Source: Candidatus Obscuribacterales bacterium
Lineage (GTDB): Bacteria > Cyanobacteriota > Vampirovibrionia > Obscuribacterales > Obscuribacteraceae
Direction of reading: 5' to 3'
DNA: 64,000 nucleotides
Assembly (NCBI GenBank): GCA_021732085.1
Contig: JAKFVQ010000027.1
Location: 62,001-126,000, forward strand
Position numbers and translations under genes: made by a program. Position 1 is the first letter of the stretch. Each line of letters begins with the position of its first letter. Positions 10,201 to 17,289 of this stretch are shown one piece after another. The notes below the pieces were generated by a model, which searched no databases, was not told the DNA's origin, and saw nothing but the letters and a program-made list of their open reading frames with translations.

Positions 10201-11307
10201 AGGATTTCTATCTGGTGGCAATGTCTGGCGAATTGGACGTGCAAGTGGAGAGTCGAGAGCAATTTGGAGAATTGAAAGCTCACGACCCACCGGCTTCGAG
10301 AGCCGCGATTCTGGGAGCTCAGGCAGCCTGCCTGCTTCTAGTGAATGGACCCTAGATTTTTCGCTTGTGTGTGCTAAGTTTTGAGCTTGAGCGGTGGGGT
10401 GCTCTGTCTGTTGCTTATCGGAATTATTCAATGCACCTCTATGAGAAAGCTGCCTAGCCCGGAGTCCACCCGGCCCCGCGGCGAGTGTATGGACTCCTGC
10501 TTCCAAGATTCCGCGCAGTGCAATTTCTTTGAAGTCATACGTGGAGTTGAGAGCATTTTGGCGTTGTACTTCAGCCACGGTGCCTGAGCCCAGCCCGAAG
10601 CTTCCCCCAGTCGCCATTGTCTGTGCCAGGGCACTGCGATCTAGTAATCCGCGAGTGGCTATGTTCACACCTTTCAACGCGAAAGTCGCGCCACCGAAAA
10701 CGATCAGATCCGTTGCTAATGCCGAGCGATTGAAAGTCTGCGAGAATGCTTGTGACATTCCGTGCGACAATTCAAATTTACCGGTGGCGTCCAGATACGT
10801 CTCTCGTGAGAGTGAGGCATCGATATAACGAGAAGAGATGCCAAAACTAAATGCTTTCGCGCTCAGCTCAAGCGGCTTACCCGCGAGAGCTGAAGGGACA
10901 ATGCCCGTTTCCGCAAGCTTGCTGACCTTGGTGAAGTCCACTCTCCCAAGTGCGTCGAAGGAGCCCTTCAGTGCAATGCCTTTCGCAGCACCGAGCGCGA
11001 AGTCTGTTAGCTGTGTTGATAAGTCGTCCTTTGCCTTGACCTGATCCAGTCCATGGAATAGGGCTGCCGCTCCGTAAGTCAATAGCGTGACATTTTTTCC
11101 GACCGATGGCACAAAGAGCGGGACTGCTTTGACGAAATCAGTACCATATCGAACGAATTCATCACGCAACTTCGCAGCAGAGCCGCTGGCTTTATCATCT
11201 GGCAAGGCACTTTCGAGAGCATCGTGAATGCCCTTCCGAAGTAGCGAATCTTTTTCCCCTGAACTCATTCCATCGCGTCGCCTGAGCGACTCTCCACCAT
11301 ACGGCAA
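7231..11307 (-). CDS. Large protein with hydrophobic N-terminal core and HExxH metalloprotease-like motif
   Basis: This encodes about 1358 residues. Residues ~20-290 are Ala/Gly-rich with several hydrophobic helices, resembling in style the protein at 45219-46496. Residues ~290-520 are a Gln/Ser/Pro-rich linker. Near residue 784 there is THEWSH, matching the HExxH zinc-binding motif, and about 45 residues later NLGEMF offers a glutamate that could be the third ligand of a gluzincin. The C-terminal third is helical and looks like HEAT- or TPR-type repeats. No signal peptide is obvious. Two starts are possible: the ATG at 11307, or the methionine 14 codons in (MSSGEKDS). A stem-loop lies just upstream. 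By family knowledge HExxH plus a distal Glu suggests a zinc peptidase; activity and substrate are inference. No close family is recognised. Confidence 0.8.
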   Translation of the reverse strand: MPYGGESLRRRDGMSSGEKDSLLRKGIHDALESALPDDKASGSAAKLRDEFVRYGTDFVKAVPLFVPSVGKNVTLLTYGAAALFHGLDQVKAKDDLSTQLTDFALGAAKGIALKGSFDALGRVDFTKVSKLAETGIVPSALAGKPLELSAKAFSFGISSRYIDASLSRETYLDATGKFELSHGMSQAFSQTFNRSALATDLIVFGGATFALKGVNIATRGLLDRSALAQTMATGGSFGLGSGTVAEVQRQNALNSTYDFKEIALRGILEAGVHTLAAGPGGLRARQLSHRGALNNSDKQQTEHPTAQAQNLAHTSEKSRVHSLEAGRLPELPESRLSKPVGRELSILQIALDSPLARPIRQTLPPDRNPSSALLHANEAPVNRANSLPLTKADANLGLDKSIPNNLLQIQTLTEVAKHNNPAEGALHQATKYVTGNGKEFWQLQDGRIYSEAPSIQITVPQIWVPFGSGRQSSGELVPVVPTKAETNPTTAETAHSTSAKPADTQQAASNQSKLTQNPSRIMFTLNESMGLMVSTDGRARITSTASSLAVGNVEKLSGKSFKQIDELGQSLPKLEADWQSATRILHTAQGKPYESSRVTLKITVDTSSGAHSESGAKQQSVTIATRTYRFMSERDAARMNDLQHKVKNGEAKASALEAFRKSAWENAPRVRVPEDYAQKLDALREIRKTATLESDLLPQLRDEINAARRQLFTSPYRDRLLPEHTRQFIDTLPKPELVKEILLLDAPATNFGGPATTKADATPSRVRYFDSTLSAGSEFRLITTHEWSHLLQYKNPNLVDAADAASVIGARFVSRQYALKNASENWAVNLGEMFLNPSPDHFITLAHRAPLKAAVFAHALERNPSTETHDAASIQRRIEYTKQNLLPEVKKQLDDAVTKRSELSVLAATKVVNALEGFAKAEKLVDLTAVRSRRGQKAEPEELTREFLNRAILRNEILRVWDPVSFQKGEARYNDQIARVAVINSEHLTSGTLEQRTALLTFADAMRQSPDMAALFQRMYKLTDFEKAAKDTTQPENAAKALKIITDTYALTQNGYETVRRLASESGPTQVKAIEYLISLQGTTWLAKSYGLIEKVISDNPHSNTARQIVTLLRDRLVEVAEKALGVNKQSFNYLMQLQMLEHIYKQNPALRETAPDNSQLLTRLSSDMRRKLAHYYEGRPTENHFHTMMSLRGLTDSQSVSMVELSRSLISAPTLMSVVHAAGKSARPALDILNTLHQARSQSLIEELAHGQSALRTDAIEILLNQNDVASVRSARKAIVDYAQSADKASRTQLVHSLMESISNSIERRVLTQSELSILQARIAAAESLIRPIPAAERDPFMNHLLTEIYRFRLNNS

Positions 11308-11328
11308 TCCGAAGAACGGACGCCTACC

Positions 11329-11356
11329 CCAGCCTCCCTATCGTACGGGGGGCTGG
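11329..11356 (-). promoter_or_regulatory. Stem-loop in the leader of the HExxH-protein gene
   Basis: The arms CCAGCCTCCC and GGGGGGCTGG pair over ten positions (one G-T) around an eight-base loop. It begins 21 bases upstream of the 11307 start codon, so it would lie in the mRNA leader. There is no T-tract on either side, which argues against an ordinary terminator. A translation-control hairpin is possible. Confidence 0.4.
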
Positions 11357-11470
11357 CAGCTGCGGCACTGTGCACAGTGGAACTACTTACTGCACACACA
11401 TGTATTGACGTCGGGTAGGATGGGTCGCGAACTCGTAGAGCTTGTGATAATTGGACCGCCAGCGGCTAGC

Positions 11471-11562
11471 GGAGCGAAGGTTTGAGCCTGCTTTGAGAAT
11501 TGCAGCTAATGGGATTGTGCAATTGGAGCGCAGGCTTCGAACCTGCTTCGAGAATTGCAGCT
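11471..11562. repeat. Direct repeat, two ~37-bp units
   Basis: Two near-identical units at 11471-11507 and 11525-11562 share GGAGCG(A/C)AGG and the end GAGAATTGCAGCT, with a 54-55 bp period. They lie in the divergent intergenic region between the genes starting at 11307 (minus) and 11671 (plus). The rest of this ~360-base gap holds the stem-loop at 11329 and no gene that I can see. Confidence 0.6.
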
Positions 11563-11670
11563 GGTGCAGCTGGCTTGATTAAGTCATGACGCAAAAATGA
11601 CGAATATCTGACCAGATTCTGAATCCAGTAACGAATAAATTTATGGCAGTTGTCCCCACGGGAAGTAGAT

Positions 11671-12063
11671 ATGGACGAAAATAAAAACATCCCAACGCAT
11701 GAATCAAGTGAACTCCCATCTGATTCGAGTGCCGATGATTCAGCCTCCTCAAAGATGTCTAGCGAGGCATTCGAGTCATTAAGAACAGCGTTTAACAGTA
11801 GATCTGATAAGCAGCATGAAGTCGGAGACCTTGCTAGTCCGCTATCTGCTGATGATCGCAAGGCTATTGCATCCAAGCTGGCAATGTCCGCAGCGGATCC
11901 AAATAGAGATATTCAGAAAGGCGCAAATCTATGGGTAGATAAGATGTTGCGCATTGATGAAAAACTACCAAACCTGTCTATTGTTGGACTTGATAATATG
12001 CCAGCTCCGAAAAAACAGGGCACCGATGGTGGCGGCAAAGGTGGAGATAAAAGAAGCCCCTAA
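11671..12063 (+). CDS. Small hypothetical acidic protein
   Basis: This encodes 130 residues from the ATG at 11671, preceded by GGAAG at a good spacing. The frame also opens from a TTG at 11650, which is less likely. The N-terminal 45 residues are Ser/Asp/Glu-rich and probably disordered. The middle is helical (LRTAFNSRSDKQHEVGDL), and the tail is Gly/Lys-rich (GGGKGGDKRSP). There is no signal peptide. No domain is recognised. It is followed after about 200 bases by the TPR gene pair on the same strand, and may or may not be co-transcribed with it. Confidence 0.6.
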   Translation: MDENKNIPTHESSELPSDSSADDSASSKMSSEAFESLRTAFNSRSDKQHEVGDLASPLSADDRKAIASKLAMSAADPNRDIQKGANLWVDKMLRIDEKLPNLSIVGLDNMPAPKKQGTDGGGKGGDKRSP

Positions 12064-12265
12064 TCCAGCGCCAATTTTGTTAGCCAGCTGCGTCATCTGA
12101 CTCATTGGCAACTAAGTCCTATGAGTCTTAAGTATATTGTCCAGGTCCAAGGATCATCCCTCGGACTAATCATTCTTTCGGATGACTAATCCGTAAGAAT
12201 TCATGCTCCTTGCTGATGTTAGGAACCTACACTCCGCTAGACTAGTATGTAAGGACGGTGGTGTT

Positions 12266-12667
12266 ATGCAAAGGTTCAAACCAGACGAATTTTTGAAAGC
12301 GCTAGAGTGTGCGGCTATGCTCTCTGCCGAAAAAGGTGAGTACCTTGAGAGTGAGCGCTATCTCGATGGAGCTATGAATTTAATAAAACGAGTGCACGGA
12401 AGAAATTCCACTTATGCATTATGGTTGATTCATAAAGGTGATATTGCCGTCGCGCAAAACGATTTGGCTAAGGCAAGCACATGTTATTCAGAAGCAATTG
12501 AAATACTTAGAAACCACCTGAGCGAAAACCATTTGGCGATAGGTGTGGCAGAAAGAAATTTAGCTGAAATTTTTCATGAATTAGGTTGGAAAACCGACTC
12601 ACAAAAGCGTGAGGCGCTTGCATCGAAAATTTTTGGAAGCTACAGAGTTCAAGGAAGTACTTCATGA
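12266..12667 (+). CDS. TPR protein
   Basis: This encodes 133 residues from the ATG at 12266, which has AAGGACGG about nine bases upstream; the longer frame from 12203 lacks a site. Two to three tetratricopeptide-like helical pairs are visible: a first around YLESERYLDGAMNLIKRVHG, a second around DIAVAQNDLAKASTCYSEAIEIL and a third helix pair ending the protein. This is the TPR_12-type spacing found in kinesin-light-chain-like repeats. No catalytic domain or signal peptide is visible. The stop codon overlaps the start of the next TPR gene by four bases, so the two are translationally coupled and may form one functional unit. It probably acts as a protein-interaction scaffold; the partner is unknown. 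Confidence 0.75.
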   Translation: MQRFKPDEFLKALECAAMLSAEKGEYLESERYLDGAMNLIKRVHGRNSTYALWLIHKGDIAVAQNDLAKASTCYSEAIEILRNHLSENHLAIGVAERNLAEIFHELGWKTDSQKREALASKIFGSYRVQGSTS

Positions 12668-13446
12668 CGATTTCAGATTCTAATAGTGCCAAGATCTTGA
12701 AAAATTTTGGCTCTAAGTTGGCAGTTGGCAGAATGGCCTATGAAGCCGGCTATTTTAGCCAGGCTTTGAGACATTTCTCCTCCGCCCTTCAATTGGCCAA
12801 TGATAAAGCGCTCGATGATGATCTAAAGGGATGCGCTCTGTTGGGGGCAGCAAAGTCTACGGCGGCGTTGGGAAATTTTGAACAAGCAAAGCAGTTTCTC
12901 AATCAGGCGCTGATAATCCATGAGTCAGATGAGGGCTCTCTGGTAGAAGAGGCAGAGGATTATCATCAACTCAGTCTGATTTACTGGCGCAGTGGAAACA
13001 CGCAGATGGCGAGACAAATAGCAGATAAGTCATGGGAACTGGCCTGTAATGATCCAAAGACACCCGATGAATTGAAGGCGAAACTGCTAAAGCATTTTGC
13101 AATTCTTGCCGAACAAGAAGGTCTTGCTGATGAGTGTGAACGCTATTTGGATAAGGCTATGGAGTTTATTGAATCCAGCCACCAGCTTGGAAAGCAAAGC
13201 TCAATTTATGGCGACGTGCTTTTAGTAAAGGTCTTGCTCCTGGTCGAGCAAAATAGATTCGAAGAAGCTGAGGAGCTCTACCCGCAAGCGTTACAGATAG
13301 TCGAGACTAATCGAGGTATTGCGCATCCAAGGGTGAAGGAAGTTATAGATATCTTTTCAGAGATCCATAAAGAGGTCCGCTCGGGCACCTCTGCGCAGTT
13401 TGCGTTGAATGGCGTTCAGCGTAAGAATAAACATGGCATCGTTTGA
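12664..13446 (+). CDS. TPR protein
   Basis: This encodes 260 residues, starting in the ATGA overlap with the preceding TPR gene. Repeated TPR helical pairs run through the whole length, for example GRMAYEAGYFSQALRHFSSA, GAAKSTAALGNFEQAKQFL and a third around YWRSGNTQMARQIADKS. The C-terminal 30 residues are basic and probably flexible. There is no signal sequence, so a cytoplasmic location is likely. The coupled arrangement with the first TPR gene suggests equal production of two short TPR proteins, perhaps a heteromeric scaffold. Partner and process cannot be read from the sequence. Confidence 0.8.
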   Translation: MTISDSNSAKILKNFGSKLAVGRMAYEAGYFSQALRHFSSALQLANDKALDDDLKGCALLGAAKSTAALGNFEQAKQFLNQALIIHESDEGSLVEEAEDYHQLSLIYWRSGNTQMARQIADKSWELACNDPKTPDELKAKLLKHFAILAEQEGLADECERYLDKAMEFIESSHQLGKQSSIYGDVLLVKVLLLVEQNRFEEAEELYPQALQIVETNRGIAHPRVKEVIDIFSEIHKEVRSGTSAQFALNGVQRKNKHGIV

Positions 13447-13496
13447 GGTTGTAGCTCTAGTGAACGCACTGTGTGGATAACCAGCAATCGAAAGAA

Positions 13497-13679
13497 TTAG
13501 CAGATGCCCTTAGTGTAATAGCACCGGTCGTTCTCGGTTTGTACGCACGGATTGCACGTGTAGGTGTTAGGAGCTGCAGCTCCGGCGCCGCCCCTCATTC
13601 GCATGTCACTGTTGCAGAGCACCTTGATCTTCGGTAGTGGTTTACGCAATTTCTTCGGATTTGGGTTAGAGCTGTTCAT
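13497..13679 (-). CDS. Putative orphan RiPP precursor (double-glycine leader, Cys-rich core)
   Basis: This encodes a 60-residue peptide with a near-perfect ribosome site (GGAGGTG, five bases before ATG), which supports real translation. Residues 9-31 look like a leader: KKLRKPLPKIKVL, then DMRMR and Gly30-Gly31. This resembles the K-L-x-K ... E/DM ... GG leaders of class I-like lanthipeptide and related precursor families. The tail after the GG has four Cys (42, 45, 53, 60) and four Thr (39, 41, 48, 56), suited to thioether, disulfide or other crosslinks. No LanB/C/M, radical-SAM or C39-peptidase transporter gene is in this window, so any maturation machinery would be elsewhere. Alternatively it is a small Cys-rich zinc-binding or secreted peptide. 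Similarity is by pattern only. Confidence 0.55.
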   Translation of the reverse strand: MNSSNPNPKKLRKPLPKIKVLCNSDMRMRGGAGAAAPNTYTCNPCVQTENDRCYYTKGIC

Positions 13680-13851
13680 CTCGGCACCTCCTTTTCTGGC
13701 GATGCCCTAATCTAGCGGGAAGGTATAAGGAATTTGTGAGGGTATTGGCAGATAATTCAAGGACGGATTGGCGAATGGGGACCAGGGCTCTGTGCGCTTG
13801 ACGACCTCGGAGAGGATCGACTAAGTAAATGCCAAGTGATGTTCACTTGAT

Positions 13852-13857
13852 ATAATG
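13852..13857 (+). promoter_or_regulatory. -10 element of the tRNA-Arg promoter
   Basis: A perfect TATAAT stands ten bases before the mature tRNA 5' end, the usual place for a tRNA promoter. The -35 region 17 bases upstream is poor. The stretch 13804-13822 just before it resembles an inverted copy of the tRNA 3' end (CTCGGAGAG, then TCGA). Confidence 0.55.
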
Positions 13858-13867
13858 TCCCCAACAA

Positions 13868-13941
13868 GCCCTCGTAGTTCAGTTGGATAGAACACCTCCG
13901 TCCTAAGGAGGGTGTCGGGAGTTCGAGTCTCTCCGAGGGTG
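13868..13941 (+). tRNA. tRNA-Arg (anticodon CCT)
   Basis: A 74-base cloverleaf folds by hand. The acceptor stem is GCCCTCG/CGAGGGT, the D stem GTTC/GAAC, the anticodon stem CCTCC/GGAGG with loop GTCCTAA, the variable loop GTGTC, and the T stem GGGAG/CTCTC with loop TTCGAGT. The anticodon at 13902-13904 is CCT, reading the Arg codon AGG. The 3' CCA is not encoded. Degraded copies of its 3' half occur at 24.9 kb and 49.9 kb on the same strand, so the gene has probably been a repeated integration target. Confidence 0.95.
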
Positions 13942-14063
13942 AGCTTTTCCGGGATCGGTATATACGCTGTCCTACATATGTCCTACATAGAACCTTCCTT
14001 GTAATTCTCGTTGCCAAAAAGAAAGTTGGAGCGAGGTTCCGTTTTATTTTAAGAGGAAACTCT

Positions 14064-16298
14064 ATGGTGTCGTTTCCAAGCATGGTCAACCGTAGAACAC
14101 AAACACCGCCTCGCAAAAAACGTACGACTGTATCTCTATTCCTATCGGCGCTTCTGATCTGCTTTTCGACTTCGAGTGGAACGAGCGCCCAGATGGAAGA
14201 CAATGCCCCCGGTAAACTGGCTAAGAGCATGAAAAAGCAAGTTACTGAATATTATCAAAAGCGAGAATACGCGAAGGTTGTTTCGCTGCTTGTCCAGGAA
14301 AAGCTATCTGGAGAGTCTCAAGATGATATCGACTGCTTGCTTATGCTTGGGCAAAGCTACTATGCGCAGAAGGATATTGATCGCGCTCTGAACACCTTTT
14401 GTAAGTATCTGGCACTAAAACCTTCGCCACAATTCCAAAATGCGACGAAGCTGGTGGATCAGGACCTTGCAATAATCGCTGATGTTCACGCCAAGCATGG
14501 ACGTATTTCCAAAGCAGAAGAACTTTATTTTGGAGCGCTGTCAAAGGTCGATCAAGGCTCCATCGTGCACATGCGCACCCAAGCAGGGCTGGCGCGGATG
14601 TATATGAAATCAAAATCTTACGATAAAGCGGAAACGCTTCTGAGGAAGCTGCTCAAACAAGCCGAGGAAGAGCATGATGCCTTGCATCCGGATTCTATCG
14701 GACTGCGGCAGGGATTGGCGTACTGTCTCTTGAGAGAAAACAAAAAGCCCGAGGCCGAAAGCCTATTTTCCTCAATTGTCCATAGTTGTGAGAAGAGCGG
14801 CGATGAATCAGATCTTGCGAACGCACTTACACATCTAGCCCAGTTTTACTTAATTGCAGGAGAATTCCCAAAAGCTGAGGCTCCTTTACAAAGAGCACTC
14901 AGCATTCGCCGCAAAATAAATGCCAGCATGTTCTTCATCGGCAGGACTCTAGAAAATCTTCAAATTATTTTTGAGAGATCGGGCATGCGATCCAAAATTG
15001 TTTCCTTGTTCGAGGAAACGACAAACCAAGAATTGCCCGACTCTCCGGAAATTGAAAAGAAGCGAGCAGTGATTTACGCACGTGCTGGAGAGTTGGGGAA
15101 GGCAATCGATAACCTTGCAAAGCTATCAGCGTACTTAGAGAAGAGTGGCATCGATTCTCACTTTGAGCAGAGTAATGTTAATTACTGCCTAGGCCAACTG
15201 CAAGTTTTGTCAAAAGACTATGAGCACGCTTTGGTATCGTTTGAAAGGTTAGAGAGGAATTTTCCAACCAGCGCGATTACCTACAAAATAGAGATGATAT
15301 CCCCTCAGGAGGCGGTCAAAGCTGCAGAATCAAACGATGATTTCCTGCAAATAACGCGCGACCTTGATCGACTTCCACGGAATTGCGATTACTTAGGAGC
15401 ACTTTACGCGCGATTAGGACAATTTAGCAGGGCAGAAAAATTGTACGAGGACAATCTGGAGAAAAAACTCAAGAATGATCCTGACTGTCTGGAACGATTG
15501 AGATATCAAAGTGCCCTTGCGTGGCTGTTTTTTGCGGACGGCAAGCAGAGCGAGGCGCTCGATGTCCTGAGTAAGGCAATTGATTACACGCGAACGCGCA
15601 GATCTTACGAGGTAATGGATGAAAAAATACTGTTGGAAGGCAATAAAGCTTTCGTATTAGAGAAGAACAGTCTTGAAGATGCAGAAGCTCAGATGCGGAA
15701 GGTTCTTCAAGATATTGAGACCGGGGAGTACGTTTTCTTTTTGGACCCAGTACCAGAGCTTGGAGAGATCGACGACGAAGCGCTTTACGGTTCTGGAAAT
15801 TACGACCCGCCCGGAACATACAAAAATTCAGCGGATAAAAAGCGATTTGAACCGGTGTTTAGTAGGGGTTGGCCGGGTCCTTCACTCGTTTTATACAAAG
15901 GCGGTAAATTGGGCGTCGAGGACCTCTCACTTTTTCCAAACGAAAATCCGCGAAAGGATTTTATTGACCCATGGCAGCACCGTAAACATATGGCATTTTT
16001 GGACTGGTCATACAGGTTCTGGGAGTGGAGAGGCGATCAATTAAGACCTCTGGCTGAGACCCGCATTGCCGACTTATGTGCAAAGCAAGGAAAATACCAA
16101 GAAGCCGAATCACTTTACGACCAAGCAATTGAACATGCAAAAAATGATTATTGCTGGGGTGATGTTCAAGCCGTGATTTTTCGGCAAAAGGCTAGTTTTA
16201 TGCGTAGCAGGAACAAGATTGTCGAAGCTAACGATCTTGAGAAACAAGCATCGGAAGTCCTGCTTGATTTTGACAATACATTCATTGGTGCTTGGTAA
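14064..16298 (+). CDS. Secreted TPR-repeat protein
   Basis: This encodes 744 residues. The start ATG at 14064 follows GAGGAAAC. Residues 1-43 form an export signal: a basic stretch (RKKRTT), a hydrophobic core (VSLFLSALLICF) and a small-residue exit ending near TSAQ. Tetratricopeptide pairs follow from about residue 55 to 520, many of the TPR_12 type with A-x-x-x-Y/L-x-x-A patterns. One stretch around residues 560-620 is non-helical and Pro/Gly-rich, then a further TPR pair ends the protein (YQEAESLYDQAIEHA). It is probably periplasmic or surface-exposed and protein-binding. It is the first gene after tRNA-Arg, 122 bases downstream, inside the possible island. No enzymatic domain is visible. 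Confidence 0.85.
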   Translation: MVSFPSMVNRRTQTPPRKKRTTVSLFLSALLICFSTSSGTSAQMEDNAPGKLAKSMKKQVTEYYQKREYAKVVSLLVQEKLSGESQDDIDCLLMLGQSYYAQKDIDRALNTFCKYLALKPSPQFQNATKLVDQDLAIIADVHAKHGRISKAEELYFGALSKVDQGSIVHMRTQAGLARMYMKSKSYDKAETLLRKLLKQAEEEHDALHPDSIGLRQGLAYCLLRENKKPEAESLFSSIVHSCEKSGDESDLANALTHLAQFYLIAGEFPKAEAPLQRALSIRRKINASMFFIGRTLENLQIIFERSGMRSKIVSLFEETTNQELPDSPEIEKKRAVIYARAGELGKAIDNLAKLSAYLEKSGIDSHFEQSNVNYCLGQLQVLSKDYEHALVSFERLERNFPTSAITYKIEMISPQEAVKAAESNDDFLQITRDLDRLPRNCDYLGALYARLGQFSRAEKLYEDNLEKKLKNDPDCLERLRYQSALAWLFFADGKQSEALDVLSKAIDYTRTRRSYEVMDEKILLEGNKAFVLEKNSLEDAEAQMRKVLQDIETGEYVFFLDPVPELGEIDDEALYGSGNYDPPGTYKNSADKKRFEPVFSRGWPGPSLVLYKGGKLGVEDLSLFPNENPRKDFIDPWQHRKHMAFLDWSYRFWEWRGDQLRPLAETRIADLCAKQGKYQEAESLYDQAIEHAKNDYCWGDVQAVIFRQKASFMRSRNKIVEANDLEKQASEVLLDFDNTFIGAW

Positions 16299-16419
16299 TT
16301 ACCTGGACAACATCACTCTCATCGACGACAATACTATCGAACCGTAGTAACGAGTTGGTGAGCTAACTCTGTCCGAATTTTCAGAGTCCACATACTCCGA
16401 TGCGGTTCATCATGAATTG

Positions 16420-17199
16420 ATGGGCCGCTTCAATGCTGCTGTCGAGGACGGTCGTATACGCAGATTCTCATCGGTTGTTCTTGCAATCGAGCCGAGTCGG
16501 CAAGAAGAAGCTTTGCTTGGTTACGACATGCTGTTCCCATTTCCTGAGGCGGCGCCACTCTGCTTCCAATACAAGTTGACAGCGAAACTGTCTGCGAAGA
16601 GACTACTCAGGGTGCTCAATAAGAAGGCGCCATCAGGAGCAATTCTTATTGATCCTGCGTTTGAATTTGAAATCAAGAAAGAACAGAACGAGAAGCTGTT
16701 GAAGTTGCAGACACAGGTTCTGGTGAAACCATTCTATTGCGTTCCAAAATTTGACACGATACTGGAACTTAATCGTCATGCTATTGCACGTGGTGTGCTG
16801 AGAAATTCTTTTTTCTTAGCACCACCGACTAAATTGCCGGGCGCCGGGCAAAAGCATACCGTATTTTTCGATTTGACTAACAAGAACAATTTTGTTTGTT
16901 CAGAACCGCAGAAACTAGATGGAATGTATGATTACGCCTTTATGCTTGAGCTGGTTCAAGCAGATCGACAAAATGTGGTCGACCTACTTCAGCAGATATT
17001 GGCAAAATTGAAGGAAGCACTTAGCGACGAAAGAGATCTATGGGATAAAGTCGATGCCAGCTTAGAAGAAGCTAGGTTTTTAGAGATAGAAATGTTTAGA
17101 CTAGAACCACCGAGATACTATTGGCGATCACTTGTAATGTTTCGTTGGCTGAAATGGATTATTTCACTTTACTTTGGTGCTGATTTTCACTTAATTTGA
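16420..17199 (+). CDS. Hypothetical protein, start uncertain
   Basis: This encodes about 259 residues from the ATG at 16420. That ATG lacks a ribosome site, and the frame stays open and protein-like back to 16351 (TLSEFSESTYSDAVHHEL). The true start may therefore be an unusual codon upstream, or the gene may have lost its 5' end. The body is mixed alpha/beta and contains a repeated internal style (FPFPEAAPLCFQYKL, then VPKFDTILELNRHAIARGVL). The last 25 residues are hydrophobic and aromatic (RWLKWIISLYFGADF) and could associate with a membrane. I do not recognise the family. It lies between two TPR genes, with the next gene converging on it. Confidence 0.6.
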   Translation: MGRFNAAVEDGRIRRFSSVVLAIEPSRQEEALLGYDMLFPFPEAAPLCFQYKLTAKLSAKRLLRVLNKKAPSGAILIDPAFEFEIKKEQNEKLLKLQTQVLVKPFYCVPKFDTILELNRHAIARGVLRNSFFLAPPTKLPGAGQKHTVFFDLTNKNNFVCSEPQKLDGMYDYAFMLELVQADRQNVVDLLQQILAKLKEALSDERDLWDKVDASLEEARFLEIEMFRLEPPRYYWRSLVMFRWLKWIISLYFGADFHLI

Positions 17200-17289
17200 T
17201 GTTTTTGCTGTTGAAGTGCCGCAAGGGTAGTCGCTGATAGGAAATTTATTGCTTGGCTCAATCAACCCGAATATGGAAGAAGTCACATC

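Noticed and set aside
13757..14230. 157-codon minus-strand frame
   Set aside because: It crosses the tRNA antisense (giving the common SERLELPTPSLG-type artefact) and the signal-peptide region of the TPR gene.
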